DNA from: Apirhabdus apintestini
GTDB lineage: Bacteria > Pseudomonadota > Gammaproteobacteria > Enterobacterales > Enterobacteriaceae
Assembly (NCBI GenBank): GCA_033977085.1
Contig: CP138906.1
Location: 2,232,001-2,296,000 of the forward strand
Direction of reading: 5' to 3'
DNA: 64,000 nucleotides
The translations under genes and the position numbers were made by a program. The notes below the pieces were generated by a model. That model saw nothing but the letters and a program-made list of their open reading frames with translations. It made no database searches and was not told the DNA's origin. Positions 53,244 to 63,354 of this stretch are shown piece after piece; positions within the stretch are counted from its first letter, which is position 1; each line of letters opens with the position of its first letter.

Positions 53244-54021
53244 TGGTCGAACTACAACATCAACGGCTGATGGTGCTTGCTGAACAGCCCAGCTGGACAG
53301 CCTTATCGGCGCGGCGCCGGCACTGTCGCAACAGGCAGTGGATCAGGAATGGAGCTATATGGACTTCCTGGAGCACCTGCTACATGAGGAGAAACTGGCC
53401 CGGCATCAGCGTAAACAGGCGATGTACACGCGGATGGCAGCCTTCCCGGCGGTGAAGACGTTCGAGGAATACGACTTCACCTTCGCCACCGGCGCACCTC
53501 AGAAGCAAATCCAGTCGCTGCGTTCCCTGAGCTTCATCGAACGTAACGAAAACATCGTGTTGCTGGGCCCCTCGGGCGTGGGGAAAACACATCTGGCGAT
53601 AGCCATGGGCTACGAGGCAGTACGGGCGGGCATCAAGGTTCGCTTCACAACAGCAGCGGACCTGCTGTTACAGCTGTCGACTTCCCAGCGTCAGGGGCGT
53701 TACAAAACGACACTCAATCGCGGTGTCATGGCCCCCAAACTGCTCATCATCGACGAAATAGGCTATCTGCCGTTCAGCCAGGAAGAGGCAAAGCTGTTCT
53801 TCCAGGTCATTGCCAAACGTTACGAAAAGAGCGCGATGATCCTGACCTCTAACCTGCCGTTCGGGCAGTGGGACCAGACGTTCGCGGGTGATGCAGCCCT
53901 GACATCGGCAATGCTGGACCGGATCTTACATCACTCACACGTAGTCCAGATAAAAGGAGAGAGCTATCGACTGAAGCAGAAACGAAAGGCCGGGGTTATA
54001 GCGGAAGCTAATCCTGAGTAA
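53240..54021 (+). CDS. istB: IstB of IS copy 3, with the shared N-terminal break
   Basis: The same as copy 1: frame break about 50 bases after ATG 53240, then an open 227-residue frame from GTG 53338 with Walker A GPSGVGKT and Walker B. The C-terminus is intact, unlike in copy 2. Confidence 0.85.
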
Positions 54022-54597
54022 GCAAGGTGGATCAATATTAGACCGTTGGTGGTGACGGTAAGTGGATCACTTTTTACCCGTTGTTGACAGCTGGCGATAA
54101 TTATCGGCTATATCTGGTGCTGTGCACGGGCGAAAAAGCGCCATATCACACTCTTCAAGCAGCGATTTGAGCTACCAGCCTGGCGCTTTGCACTATTGCA
54201 GTTGACCCTCTCCAGCGTTAACTGGATGATTATGGCGGCCATCATTTGGCTATTGACTGACCAACAGGTGAATTACTTCTTACTGCTCGGCGTGCTGCTG
54301 GTAAGCAGCATTGCCGGCGTGATTATCCACATCCCTGCCGGTATCGGCGTACTTGAGGCTGTTTTCATTGCGCTTCTGGCGACAGAACCGGTATCTAAAG
54401 GCAATCTCATTGCCGCCCTGCTCGCCTATCGGACACTTTATTTCTTCATTCCGTTATTCCTTGCCGCACTGTGTTACCTGTGGATGGAACACCGCGCCAG
54501 GCAAAGCGCTGTCGGAAACCAAAGTGCCCCGAAGAGTATGGCACCGCGCATGCATCATACGCCTGAGCGCCAGCGTGGTGCCGACACAGGGCCGCGT

Positions 54598-55315
54598 TAA
54601 CTGCCCCGCCAGGTTGAATAGCCATACTGGCTCAGCGGCAGAGGAACGCGCAGCGGTGAGTTCCCCGCCCGGCGGGAAATATAGCAACACGCCGGTTATG
54701 CCCCGACGCAGCGCCGGGGCGAGGCAGCATTAACTGCCCCGCCAGGTTGAATAGCCATACTGGCTCAGCGGTAGAGGAACGCGCAGCGGTGAGTTCCCCA
54801 CCCGACGGGAAATATAGCAACACGCCGGTTATGCCCCGGCTCAGCGCCGGGGCGCGGTAGCGTTAACTGCCCCGCCAGGTTGAATAGCCATACTGGCTCA
54901 GCGGCAGAAGAACGCGCAGCGGTGAGTTCCCCGCCCGACGGGAAATATAGCAACACGCCGGTTATGCCCCGGCGCAGCGCCGGGGCGCGGCAGCGTTAAC
55001 TGCCCCGCCAGGTTGAATAGCCATACTGGCTCAGCGGCAGAGGAACGCGCAGCGGTGAGTTCCCCGCCCGACGGGAAATATGGCAACACGCCGGTTATGC
55101 CCCGGCTCAGCGCCGGGGCGCGGTAGCGTTAACTCCCCGATAGGTTGAATAGCCATACTGGCTCAGCGGCAGAGGAACGTGCAGCGGTGAGTTCCCCGCC
55201 CGACGGGAAATATGGCAACACGCCGGTTATGCCCCGGCTCAGCGCCGGGGCGCGGTAGCGTTAACTCCCCGATAGGTTGAATAGCCATACTGGCTCAGCA
55301 GCAGAGGAACGTGCA
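54598..55315. repeat. 133 bp tandem array, five full units plus the parental end of hiuH
   Basis: Units begin at 54598, 54731, 54864, 54997 and 55130 (spacings 133, 133, 133, 133, 132), and a sixth partial unit from 55262 is the real end of hiuH. Read on the minus strand, each unit ends with the hiuH C-terminal codons (PLPLSQYGYST, then WRGS-stop in units 1-4; YRG with a frame loss in unit 5 and the parent). The remaining part is a GC-rich spacer with a GCCCCGGC / GCCGGGGC hairpin. Units differ from one another by only a few bases. Confidence 0.95.
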
Positions 55316-55660
55316 GCTTCTGATTTTTCTCCGTTACGGTGAAAATAACCGGAATTTCAGGGAAGAAGCTACTCATATGCTGTGACTTAAAGTAATCGCC
55401 GGTGCGAAAGGTGACTTTGTAGGTGCCGGGCTGCATATCCTGAGCCGCCGGATAAAGCGAGCCGACTCTTCCATCCTGATTCGTTTTAGCCTGTGCAACC
55501 GAACCCAATCGTCCCCGGTTTTCTTCGCCAATTCCACCGCGACACCTTCAGAAGGCCGCCCGGTTTGCTGATTAAGAATATGAACGCTTAATGTTCCCTG
55601 CGGGGCGGCCAGCGCTGCGCAGCTCAACAGACATAACCCCGAAATAATGGCTAATTTCAT
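55239..55660 (-). pseudogene. hiuH: Periplasmic 5-hydroxyisourate hydrolase HiuH, two frameshifts
   Basis: Transthyretin-like protein: signal peptide (MKLAIISGLCLLSCAALA), then LSVHILNQQTGRPSEGV, GTYKVTF, FFPEIPV and the C-terminal LLLSQYGYSTYRG. One G is lost at 55490-55491; restoring it gives HRAKTNQDGRVG, in line with E. coli HiuH. A second base loss in the final codons turns Y-R-G-S-stop into YRGVNATAPRR, removing the invariant C-terminal tetrapeptide needed at the active site. E. coli hiuH lies elsewhere on its chromosome (yedX), so this location differs. It hydrolyses 5-hydroxyisourate in urate breakdown. Confidence 0.88.
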
Positions 55661-55956
55661 AATGATTCCTTGTTAGATAAATTTTAGACCTGTATGGAGC
55701 ACTCACGCGACTAACTGACCTTACTCGCGGTTTATCACCAGCTATTATCTGGCATACAAGATCTGCCAGCGTTACAACTGTAGCAGCTAAAAAACGATTG
55801 CCCCGTTTCCAGGCACTTTTATAGGAGGTAAAGCCCTTGCGTTGAATCAGAGGGCAAGATTAACAGCGTAAGCACACTGTATTAACGAAGAGCATCGTGA
55901 CAGAAACCGGGTAAACACATAGCCAAATTACCAACAAAGGGCATTCTGAAAGCATA

Positions 55957-55982
55957 ATAAAACGCCGCTATTGCGGCGTTTT
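55957..55982. terminator. Terminator after ybhL
   Basis: AAAACGCCGC / GCGGCGTTTT, a perfect 10 bp stem with loop TATT. It lies about 18 bases past the ybhL stop and has T runs on both strands. The 55661-55956 stretch to its left holds the hiuH 5' leader and nothing else recognised. Confidence 0.85.
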
Positions 55983-55999
55983 GTCTATCTGAATGTGCA

Positions 56000-56710
56000 T
56001 TAACGGCGATTGCCGAAAATACGCAGCAGCATCATAAACAGGTTAATGAAGTCCAGATACAGCGTCAGCGCGCCCATGATAGCATATTTGCGCATATCAT
56101 CGCCGCTGCGGTTTTCCATTTGCTCGCCGATAGCCTTTAATTTCTGGGTGTCGTATGCCGTCAAACCAACGAATACCAGCACGCCAATATAGGTTACCGC
56201 CCACATCAGCGGAGTGCTTTTCAGCCAGATATTGACCAACGATGCCAGCACAATGCCTATCAGCCCCATAAACAGCAAGCTTCCGAAGCGGCTGAGATCG
56301 CGCTTAGTGGTATAGCCATAAAAGCTCATCGCGCCAAACATACCGCCGGTAATCAAAAAAGCGCTGGCGATTGAAGAATAGGTATATACCAGGAAAATAC
56401 TGGCAAACGTTAACCCGGTTAGCGCTGAATAGAGCATGAACAGGCCGGTTGCCACACCCGGGCTAAGTTTGTGCACCATGCCAGAGAGTACGAATACCAG
56501 CGCCAGCTGCGCAATCACTAAACCGAAAAACGTCAGTTTACTGGAAAACACGAACATCATTACCGCCGGTGTATTCGCGGCAAACCAGGCAACAAACGCC
56601 GTTAATAAAAGCCCGCAGGTCATCCAGCCAAAAACCTGCGCCATATAAGTTTGCAGACGACTGCCGCTTTGTATAATCGACGAGCCGCCGGATTGTGGGT
56701 ATCGATCCAT
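56000..56710 (-). CDS. ybhL: Inner-membrane protein YbhL (BAX inhibitor-1 family)
   Basis: 236 residues (E. coli 234), open. Seven hydrophobic segments and the family ending TAYDTQKLK...GALTLYLDFINLFMMLLRIFG. The BI-1/UPF0005 family includes pH-sensitive calcium leak proteins; the role in enterobacteria is not known. It lies downstream of moaE on the same strand, as in E. coli. Confidence 0.94.
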   Translation of the reverse strand: MDRYPQSGGSSIIQSGSRLQTYMAQVFGWMTCGLLLTAFVAWFAANTPAVMMFVFSSKLTFFGLVIAQLALVFVLSGMVHKLSPGVATGLFMLYSALTGLTFASIFLVYTYSSIASAFLITGGMFGAMSFYGYTTKRDLSRFGSLLFMGLIGIVLASLVNIWLKSTPLMWAVTYIGVLVFVGLTAYDTQKLKAIGEQMENRSGDDMRKYAIMGALTLYLDFINLFMMLLRIFGNRR

Positions 56711-56827
56711 GAAACATCCTCGTGGTTAGAAAACAGAGTTAGGTAATGACAAACGACTAACCCGCTGCGCGCCGAATGCCACTATTGGTCATTGCAATAA
56801 GACTACCACATTTTCACAGCACTCTGA

Positions 56828-57280
56828 CTACCAGCGCTGCGCCGCCTCACGATCGCTATCGCGCGCTTCGACCCAGCGAGCGCCCTCATCCGTCGCCTCT
56901 CGCTTCCAGAACGGGGCGCGGGTTTTCAAATAATCCATAATAAACTGCGCCGCTTCGAACGCCTGGCTTCGGTGAGCGCCGGTGACGCCGACAAATACAA
57001 TTTCATCCCCCGGCCACGGCTCACCGACGCGATGGATAACCGAAACCCGCTGCAGCGGCCAGCGCTGCCGCGCCTGGGCGACTATCTCTGCGAGCGCTTT
57101 TTCCGTCATCCCGGGATAGTGCTCCAGCGTCAGGGCGCTGACATTATCGCCCAGGTTATGGTTACGCACTTTGCCAGTAAACGTCACCACCGCCCCGTCT
57201 TCATCGCACTGGGATAGCCAGCTATATTCTTCGCCGACGTTAAAACCGGCTTCGCCAACGCGGATCCGCGTATCAGTCAT
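56828..57280 (-). CDS. moaE: Molybdopterin synthase catalytic subunit MoaE
   Basis: 150 residues, same length as E. coli MoaE. With MoaD it converts precursor Z (cPMP) to molybdopterin. The active-site lysines (DYLKTRAPFWKRE), VTFTGKVRNHN and VTGAHR are present. Last gene of moaABCDE, three bases after moaD. Open although upstream steps are broken. Confidence 0.95.
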   Translation of the reverse strand: MTDTRIRVGEAGFNVGEEYSWLSQCDEDGAVVTFTGKVRNHNLGDNVSALTLEHYPGMTEKALAEIVAQARQRWPLQRVSVIHRVGEPWPGDEIVFVGVTGAHRSQAFEAAQFIMDYLKTRAPFWKREATDEGARWVEARDSDREAAQRW

Positions 57281-57283
57281 TGC

Positions 57284-57529
57284 TTAACCTCCCGTAACGG
57301 GTGGAAAGAAAGCTACTTCATCGCCATCCTGCAAAGGATGCGTGAACTCCACCAGCGTCTGATTAACCGACGCCAGCAATTTCCCGCGCTCTAGCGCCAA
57401 TGCCCAGCGTTCCCCGCGTTCGGCCAAATGCTGGCGCAATGCTTCTACATTTGAAAAGGTGGCGGGCAACGATACATTATCGCAGGCGATAAGTTCGCGC
57501 ACCTGCGCAAAAAACAAAACATTAATCAT
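57284..57529 (-). CDS. moaD: Molybdopterin synthase sulfur carrier MoaD
   Basis: 81 residues, ubiquitin-like, ending in the required Gly-Gly (VTGG) that MoeB adenylates and that carries the thiocarboxylate. The start ATG 57529 lies inside the original end of moaC. Open. Confidence 0.94.
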   Translation of the reverse strand: MINVLFFAQVRELIACDNVSLPATFSNVEALRQHLAERGERWALALERGKLLASVNQTLVEFTHPLQDGDEVAFFPPVTGG

Positions 57530-57535
57530 GCGCTT

Positions 57536-58006
57536 TCACCTTAAAATCGCCAGATTTACCGCCGCTTTTTCCAGCAGGCGCACCGGCCCAATCACCATAT
57601 CTTTTTGAACTGCTTTACACATATCGTAAATAGTCAGCGCCGCCACCGATGCCGCCGTTAGCGCTTCCATCTCCACGCCGGTTTTCCCGGTTAAACGGCA
57701 GCGCGACTCAATGCGCACCCGATGCGCCTCACCATCTGCCTCTAACTGAACTTCAACATTGCTGAGTAATAATGGATGACATAGTGGAATCAACTCCCAG
57801 GTGCGTTTCGCTGCCTGGATACCGGCAATACGTGCTGTAGCAAATACGTCGCCTTTGTGGTGGCGGCCTTCAACGATCATCGCCAGCGTTTCAGGGCGCA
57901 TCGTGACAAAAGCCTCGGCGCGCGCTTCGCGAACCGTATCCGCTTTTGCGGAAACATCAACCATGTGAGCTTCACCCGCCGCATTAATATGCGTCAACTG
58001 CGACAT
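57536..58006 (-). CDS. moaC: Cyclic pyranopterin monophosphate synthase MoaC, altered C-terminus
   Basis: 156 residues, of which the first about 144 match E. coli MoaC (161): HMVDVSAKA, GRHHKGDVFATARIAG, LIPLCHP, GVEMEALTA and CKAVQKD with its catalytic Asp and Lys. One base is lost in T5 on the plus strand (57566-57570). Restoring it gives EKSGGKSGDFKVKAHD and a stop at 57522 overlapping moaD. The actual frame ends AAVNLAILR seven bases before moaD. Catalytic residues survive, so the enzyme could be partly active, but the family C-terminus is replaced. Confidence 0.85.
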   Translation of the reverse strand: MSQLTHINAAGEAHMVDVSAKADTVREARAEAFVTMRPETLAMIVEGRHHKGDVFATARIAGIQAAKRTWELIPLCHPLLLSNVEVQLEADGEAHRVRIESRCRLTGKTGVEMEALTAASVAALTIYDMCKAVQKDMVIGPVRLLEKAAVNLAILR

Positions 58007-58009
58007 AAC

Positions 58010-58522
58010 TCACCCCTTCAAATGTGGATGAAAATTACAAGGGCGCGTGCGCGCATCTAGCTGGGGCGCGATAATATTCTCCCAGGCAGTTCGGCATGCT
58101 TTCGTGGAACCGGGCATCGCAAAAATCAGCGTACTATTCGCTATGCCTGCTATCGCGCGCGACTGAAGCGTAGAGGTGCCGATTTCCTCGAAAGAAAGCA
58201 TCCGAAATACTTCACCAAAGCCGGCGATCTCCCGGTCAAACAGCGGTGATAGCGCTTCTGGCGCGCAGTCGCCCTCGGTAAAACCGGTGCCGCCGTTGAT
58301 TAAGATTGCCTGTACATCATCGCGCGCGATCCACTCTGAAACCTGCGCGCGAATAATGTAAAGATTCTCCGCGACTATCGCTTTCGCGACCACGCGGTGC
58401 CCCGCTTCCTGCGCGCTGTCTCGCAGGTAATGGCCAGAGGTATCGTCATCCTCACCGCGGCGGCTGGATATCGTCAGTACCGCAATGCGGACAGGTATAA
58501 ATTCGCTGTTTGCCTGACTCAT
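58010..58522 (-). CDS. moaB: Molybdopterin adenylyltransferase-like MoaB
   Basis: 170 residues, same length as E. coli MoaB. It has the MoCF fold with INGGTGFTEGD and the PGSTKACRTAW loop. Its role in E. coli is accessory, since MogA carries out the adenylation. It sits four bases before moaC. Open. A gap of about 160 bases separates it from moaA, longer than in E. coli. Confidence 0.94.
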   Translation of the reverse strand: MSQANSEFIPVRIAVLTISSRRGEDDDTSGHYLRDSAQEAGHRVVAKAIVAENLYIIRAQVSEWIARDDVQAILINGGTGFTEGDCAPEALSPLFDREIAGFGEVFRMLSFEEIGTSTLQSRAIAGIANSTLIFAMPGSTKACRTAWENIIAPQLDARTRPCNFHPHLKG

Positions 58523-58681
58523 CGAATTCTCCTTATATCAAACGCCTCGCCGAACCGTTCACGTCGCCGGTGCGCGTATATATTTCATGTTTATAGTTGA
58601 CCCACGCGTTTGTTGTCGCCCAGGCCGGAAGGTGCCCGACATCACATAACCAGAGAGAAGATGCCGCCAGCCGAGAGAGGG

Positions 58682-59669
58682 TTAACCGCCTATCCAGGAA
58701 AGATTTTGCGTAATACCAGTATCGCCATCATGGAGAAAATGCGTTTGTTTTTATGGGAAAGCGCGCTGGCGATACGCGCCTGCAGCTCTGTCTGCTGCTC
58801 GTCATACGCCAGCAGATCGCGCAGCGGGATACCACCATTTCCGAAAAGGCAGAGGTGTAAATTCCCCACGGAAGAGACGCGCAGACGATTACAGCTAGCG
58901 CAAAAGTCCTTCTCATACGGCATGATAAGGCCGATTTGCCCGATGTAATCGGGATGAGTAAACACCGGGCCGGACCATCGCTGCGCCCACGCAATTGGTG
59001 GATCCATCCACGCTGCAGCAGCGCATCGCGGATCACCGTGCCGGAGATATGATGTTTATGAAACAGCGCGCTGCCTTCACCGGTTTCCATTAATTCAATA
59101 AAGCGTAACTGTATCGGGCGAGACTTTATCCAGTGAAGAAAAGTGTCCAGTTGATGATGGTTAACATTGCGCATCAGTACCGTATTCACTTTTACGCGCT
59201 CAAAACCGGCCTCAAAGGCCGCGTCAATCCCCGCCATGACCTGAGTAAACTTATCCTGCCCGGTGATTGCGTGGAACTGGCGCGCGTCCAGGCTATCAAC
59301 GCTGACATTAATCGCCGTTAACCCGGCTTCGCGCCAACGGGCGATGTCCCTCGCCATGCGATAGCCATTGCTGGTAACGGCAATATGGCGGATAGCTTCG
59401 TTTTCAGCCACGGCGGCAATGATATCGGTAAAATCGCGACGCAGAGAAGGCTCGCCGCCGGTAAGGCGCACTTTTTCCGTACCCATCGCGGCGAACGCGC
59501 GGGTTACGCGGCGGATTTCATCAAGTGATAAAAAACTCTTATTAGTTACGCCGCCCGGTTTATAACCGTCAGGAAGACAATATGTGCAGCGAAAATTGCA
59601 CACATCGGTGATAGACAGACGCAAATAATAGAATTTGCGCGCAAAAGCATCGGTCAGTTGAGGAACCAT
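58682..59669 (-). pseudogene. moaA: GTP 3',8-cyclase MoaA, two frameshifts
   Basis: The start chosen is ATG 59669 (MVPQLTDAFARKFYYLRL), with AAAGGTG upstream. It matches E. coli MoaA (329 residues). The N-terminal radical-SAM motif CNFRCTYC is in frame. One base is lost at 58965-58966 (expected ARVFTHPDYIGQ), which puts the second cluster (KDFCASCNRLR...LHLCLFG) out of frame. A second loss at 58736-58739 removes the essential C-terminal GG tail; restoring it gives GITQNLSWIGG and a stop at 58682. Repaired length is exactly 329 codons. MoaA starts molybdenum cofactor synthesis. Confidence 0.93.
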
Positions 59670-59689
59670 ATACACCTTTCCAATATCGG

Positions 59690-59785
59690 GAGATGCAGTC
59701 ATTTCTTTCTGCACCCTGGTGACGCAAGGTCACGGCCGGGGCGCCTTATCCAGAGACGTAGGCGCCAGGGCTTGAGTGTTTGTGT
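59690..59785 (-). promoter_or_regulatory. Moco RNA motif (molybdenum cofactor riboswitch) in the moaA leader
   Basis: On the minus strand the leader has CACTCAAGCCCTGG paired by CCCTGG with CCAGGGTGC 50 bases later. Inside are an arm GGCGCC / GGCGCC and a hairpin GTGAC-CTTGC-GTCAC preceded by GGCC. It sits directly upstream of moaA, where E. coli has the Moco riboswitch with the same GGCCGTGAC...GTCACCAGGGTGC core. It should lower moa expression when cofactor is present. Here it is kept although moaA is dead. Confidence 0.72.
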
Positions 59786-60019
59786 CGTTTATCATTAAAC
59801 GTCTTACAGGCGATGATAGCGTTAAGTTACCGGTTTCGCCAGGCGCACATTCCGCTATATAAACCACAACATAACGGCATGATGTCTAATTTTCGACACA
59901 GAATACGCAAAAATCGCGTTTTTGCCTTGATATGCGTCATTATCAAAGCGTCGATATCGTTTTTTAGCCGGTTTTACGCTAATTTGTCCGCCACGCTCCC
60001 TGATTTAAGGAAACCGATA

Positions 60020-60926
60020 ATGCGTAGCCGCACGTTTGCCGATCTCGATCGCGTCGTTTCCCTCGGCGGAGGACACGGGCTGGGAAGGGTGATGTCTTCC
60101 CTCTCCTCGTTAGGTTCGCGCCTTACCGGCATTGTCACTACTACGGACAACGGCGGTTCTACCGGACGTATTCGCCGCTCAGAAGGCGGTATCGCCTGGG
60201 AAATATGCGTAATTGCCTGAACCAACTCATCACGGAGCCGAGCGTCGCGTCGGCGATGTTTGAGTACCGTTTTAGCGGTAACGGCGAGCTTGCAGGCCAT
60301 AACCTCGGTAATTTGATGTTAAAAGCGCTGGATCATTTAAGCGTTCGTCCACTGGAGGCCATTAACCTGATCCGCAATTTGTTAAAGGTTGATGCGTTTT
60401 TAATTCCCATGTCGGAACAGGCGGTGGATCTGGTCGCCACCGACGCGGAAGGCCATTTAATCTACGGCGAAGTCAATATTGATAATCTGCAGGCACCGCC
60501 TGCCGAACTGATGCTTTATCCCAAATGTCATGCCACGCGTGAAGCCCTGCAGGCTATCGCCGACGCCGATTTAATTATTATCGGGCCAGGCAGTTTTACA
60601 CCAGCCTAATCCCGCTACTGCTGCTCGACGATCTGGCTCAGGCGCTTCGCCGTACGCCTGCGCCGGTCGTTTATATTGGCAATCTGGGGCGGGAAGTCAG
60701 CCAACCGGCTGCCCGTATGACGCTGGCAGGGAAACTCGAACTGCTGGAACATTATGTAGGGAAACACTTTATTGATGCGGTTGTGGTTAGCCCGGATATT
60801 CAGGTTGCGGATCTTAAAACGCGAATTATTATTCAATCGCCGCTTGAAGCCCAGGATACGCCGTGGCGCCACGATCGACAGTTGCTGCACATCGCGCTGG
60901 AAAAAGCGCTTCAGGCGCTAGGTTAG
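60020..60926 (+). pseudogene. ybhK: Gluconeogenesis factor YvcK/YbhK family, two frameshifts
   Basis: From ATG 60020 (MRSRTFADLDRVVSLGGGHG) the reading matches E. coli YbhK (302 residues), a CofD-like protein. The glycine motif and TTTDNGGSTGRIR are conserved. One G is lost at 60198-60200 (expected AWGNMRNCLNQL) and one T in T4 at 60594-60597 (expected GSFYTSLIPLLLL). The end LEKALQALG is family-like. It is divergent from moaA, with a shared upstream region of about 230 bases. Confidence 0.92.
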
Positions 60927-61109
60927 CCCGCGCGGCCCTGAATCCTAACGCAGTTGCGCGCATGGCTTAGCATCAAACGTCTGGCAGGCGCCCGGCTCAC
61001 CCACCGTTATCGGTGACAGTCTCCCCTTAATGCCCCGCTTCTGTTCGCTGAACAGGCCGGGGTTAGGCAAGGTGAGAAAGAGCCACAGCCCGCTAAATGC
61101 ATCAAGCAA

Positions 61110-63173
61110 TCATGCATCACTTCGTTTTGTACACCGGGCGGGCGCAGCGGCGTCAGGACGCCGCAATAAAAAGCTCACGCAATTGATGCAGCCGATCGCG
61201 CGCCTGCGCGGCCTCTTCAAACTCCAGATTACGGGCATGTTCCAGCATCTGCGCTTCCAGTTCGGCAATTTTTGCTGCAGCGCCTTCGGCGACATCTCTT
61301 TGTCGATAGACGACGAGGAAGCCGCTGCGCGAGATTTGCCGCGCCCTTTTGCTTTGGTGTGCGCCAGGCTTTCACCAAGAGCCAGGATATCCACCACTTT
61401 TTTATTCAAGCCCTGTGGAACAATGCCGTGCTCTTCGTTATAGCGCTGCTGTTTCTCACGCCGACGCTCGGTTTCACCGATGGCCTTCGCCATTGAAGGC
61501 GTGATTTTATCAGCATACAAAATCGCCTTACCGTTAACGTTACGCGCCGCGCGTCCGATAGTCTGTATCAGCGAGCGCTCAGAGCGCAGGAACCCCTCTT
61601 TATCAGCGTCCAGAATCGCCACCAGAGAAACTTCGGGCATATCTAACCCTTCACGCAGCAGGTTAATGCCAACCAGCACGTTAAATTCCCCCAGTCGCAG
61701 ATCGCGAATAATTTCCATACGTTCGACGGTATCGATATCCGAGTGCAAATAGCGCACGCGCTCGCCGTGCTCTTCCAGATATTCGGTTAAATCTTCCGCC
61801 ATACGTTTGGTGAGCGTGGTAACCAGCACCCGCTCGCCAACCTCTACGCGCTTACGGATTTCAGACAGTAGATCGTCAACCTGCGTGGTTACCGGGCGTA
61901 CTTCAATAAGCGGGTCAAGCAATCCGGTAGGACGCACCACTTGATCGATAATTTCTCCACCGGATTTCTCCAGTTCGTAATTGCCGGGCGTCGCGGAAAC
62001 ATAAATAGTTTGCGGTGCCAGCGCTTCAAACTCCTCGAATCTCAGCGGGCGGTTATCCAGCGCCGACGGTAGCCGAAATCCATATTCTACCAGCGTCTCT
62101 TTACGCGCTCTGTCCCCGCGGTACATCCCGCCAATTTGCGGTATTGTTACGTGAGATTCATCTACCACCAGCAGGCCGTCGGCGGGTAAATAGTCAAATA
62201 GCGTCGGCGGCGGCTCGCCCGGGCCGCGCCCGGATAAATAGCGCGAATAGTTTTCAATACCCGAACAGTATCCCAGCTCGTTCATCATCTCTAAATCAAA
62301 CTGCGTGCGCTGCGTCAGGCGCTGCTCTTCCAACAGCTTATTGTTGGCCATCAGAACCTTTCGCCTGTCGACCAGCTCATCTTTAATCTCTTCCATCGCC
62401 TGAACGATGCGCTCACGCGGGGTAACATAGTGCGTTTTAGGATAGACCGTATAGCGCTGCACAGTGGAATCCACGTGCCCGGTTAAAGGATCAAATAGCG
62501 ACAGGCGCTCCACCTCTTCGTCGAATAACTCAACCCGCAAAGCGATATCATCGGATTCGGCAGGGAAAATATCGATAACCTCACCGCGTACGCGAAAGGT
62601 ACCGCGCTGAAAAGCCTGATCGTTACGGGTATATTGCAGTTCCGCCAGCCGGCGCAGAATCGAGCGCTGATCGATAATCATGCCATTGGTCAGATGCAGC
62701 ATCATTTTCAAATACAGATCGGGGTCGCCGAGGCCGTAAATGGCCGAAACCGACGCCACGACCACCACATCGCGTCGTTCCAGCAGCGCTTTGGTGGCGG
62801 AAAGCCGCATCTGTTCAATATGTTCGTTAACCGAAGCGTCTTTTTCTATAAAGGTGTCGGAGCTGGGTACATAGGCTTCAGGCTGGTAATAGTCGTAATA
62901 CGAAACGAAGTATTCCACCGCGTTTTCCGGGAAAAACTCTTTCATCTCGCCATAAAGCTGGGCCGCCAGCGTTTTATTCGGCGCCAGCACCATTGTCGGG
63001 CGCTGAAGATCTGCAATCACGTTCGCCACGGTAAAGGTTTTCCCGGAGCCGGTTACGCCGAGCAGGGTTTGGTGCGCCAGACCATCTTCCAGCCCCTCTT
63101 TCAGCCGACGGATAGCATTCGGCTGATCGCCAGAGGGTTGGAACGCGGAGTGCAATTTGAAGGCTTTACTCAT
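61110..63173 (-). pseudogene. uvrB: Excinuclease ABC subunit UvrB, frameshift removes the UVR domain
   Basis: 633 residues are correct from ATG 63173: Walker A GVTGSGKT, beta-hairpin YYDYYQPEAYVP, DESH, domain 2 and the helicase motifs (TIGRAARN). One base is then lost in T5 on the plus strand (61269-61273). Restoring it gives KIAELEAQMLEHARNLEFEE and the rest of the UVR coiled-coil, ending at 61153. The actual product continues 53 unrelated residues to 61110. E. coli UvrB has 673 residues and its C-terminal UVR helix-hairpin recruits UvrC for the 3' incision. Damage loading might persist while incision fails. Confidence 0.93.
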
Positions 63174-63354
63174 GGGAAGACAACCTGATGCAAATGGATG
63201 AAGGCAACCGAAGCCATAATTCTACTCGCCTGCGTGCATTTTGCCAGCGCCCCTGATTAAATCCACAGTATTCCCGGCTATTATCTCCTTTGAAACCGCC
63301 ATCACAGCGCTCGCGCGCCGCTTTTAGCGGTTTCGGTTAGGGTTTATCCCGTTT

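Noticed and set aside
54454..55089. Series of 63-78 codon frames on the minus strand in the tandem array
   Set aside because: They are the same chance frame repeated with each 133 bp unit; composition and lack of start context argue against a protein.
63174..63260. LexA box upstream of uvrB
   Set aside because: No CTG-N10-CAG palindrome with acceptable match near the uvrB start.
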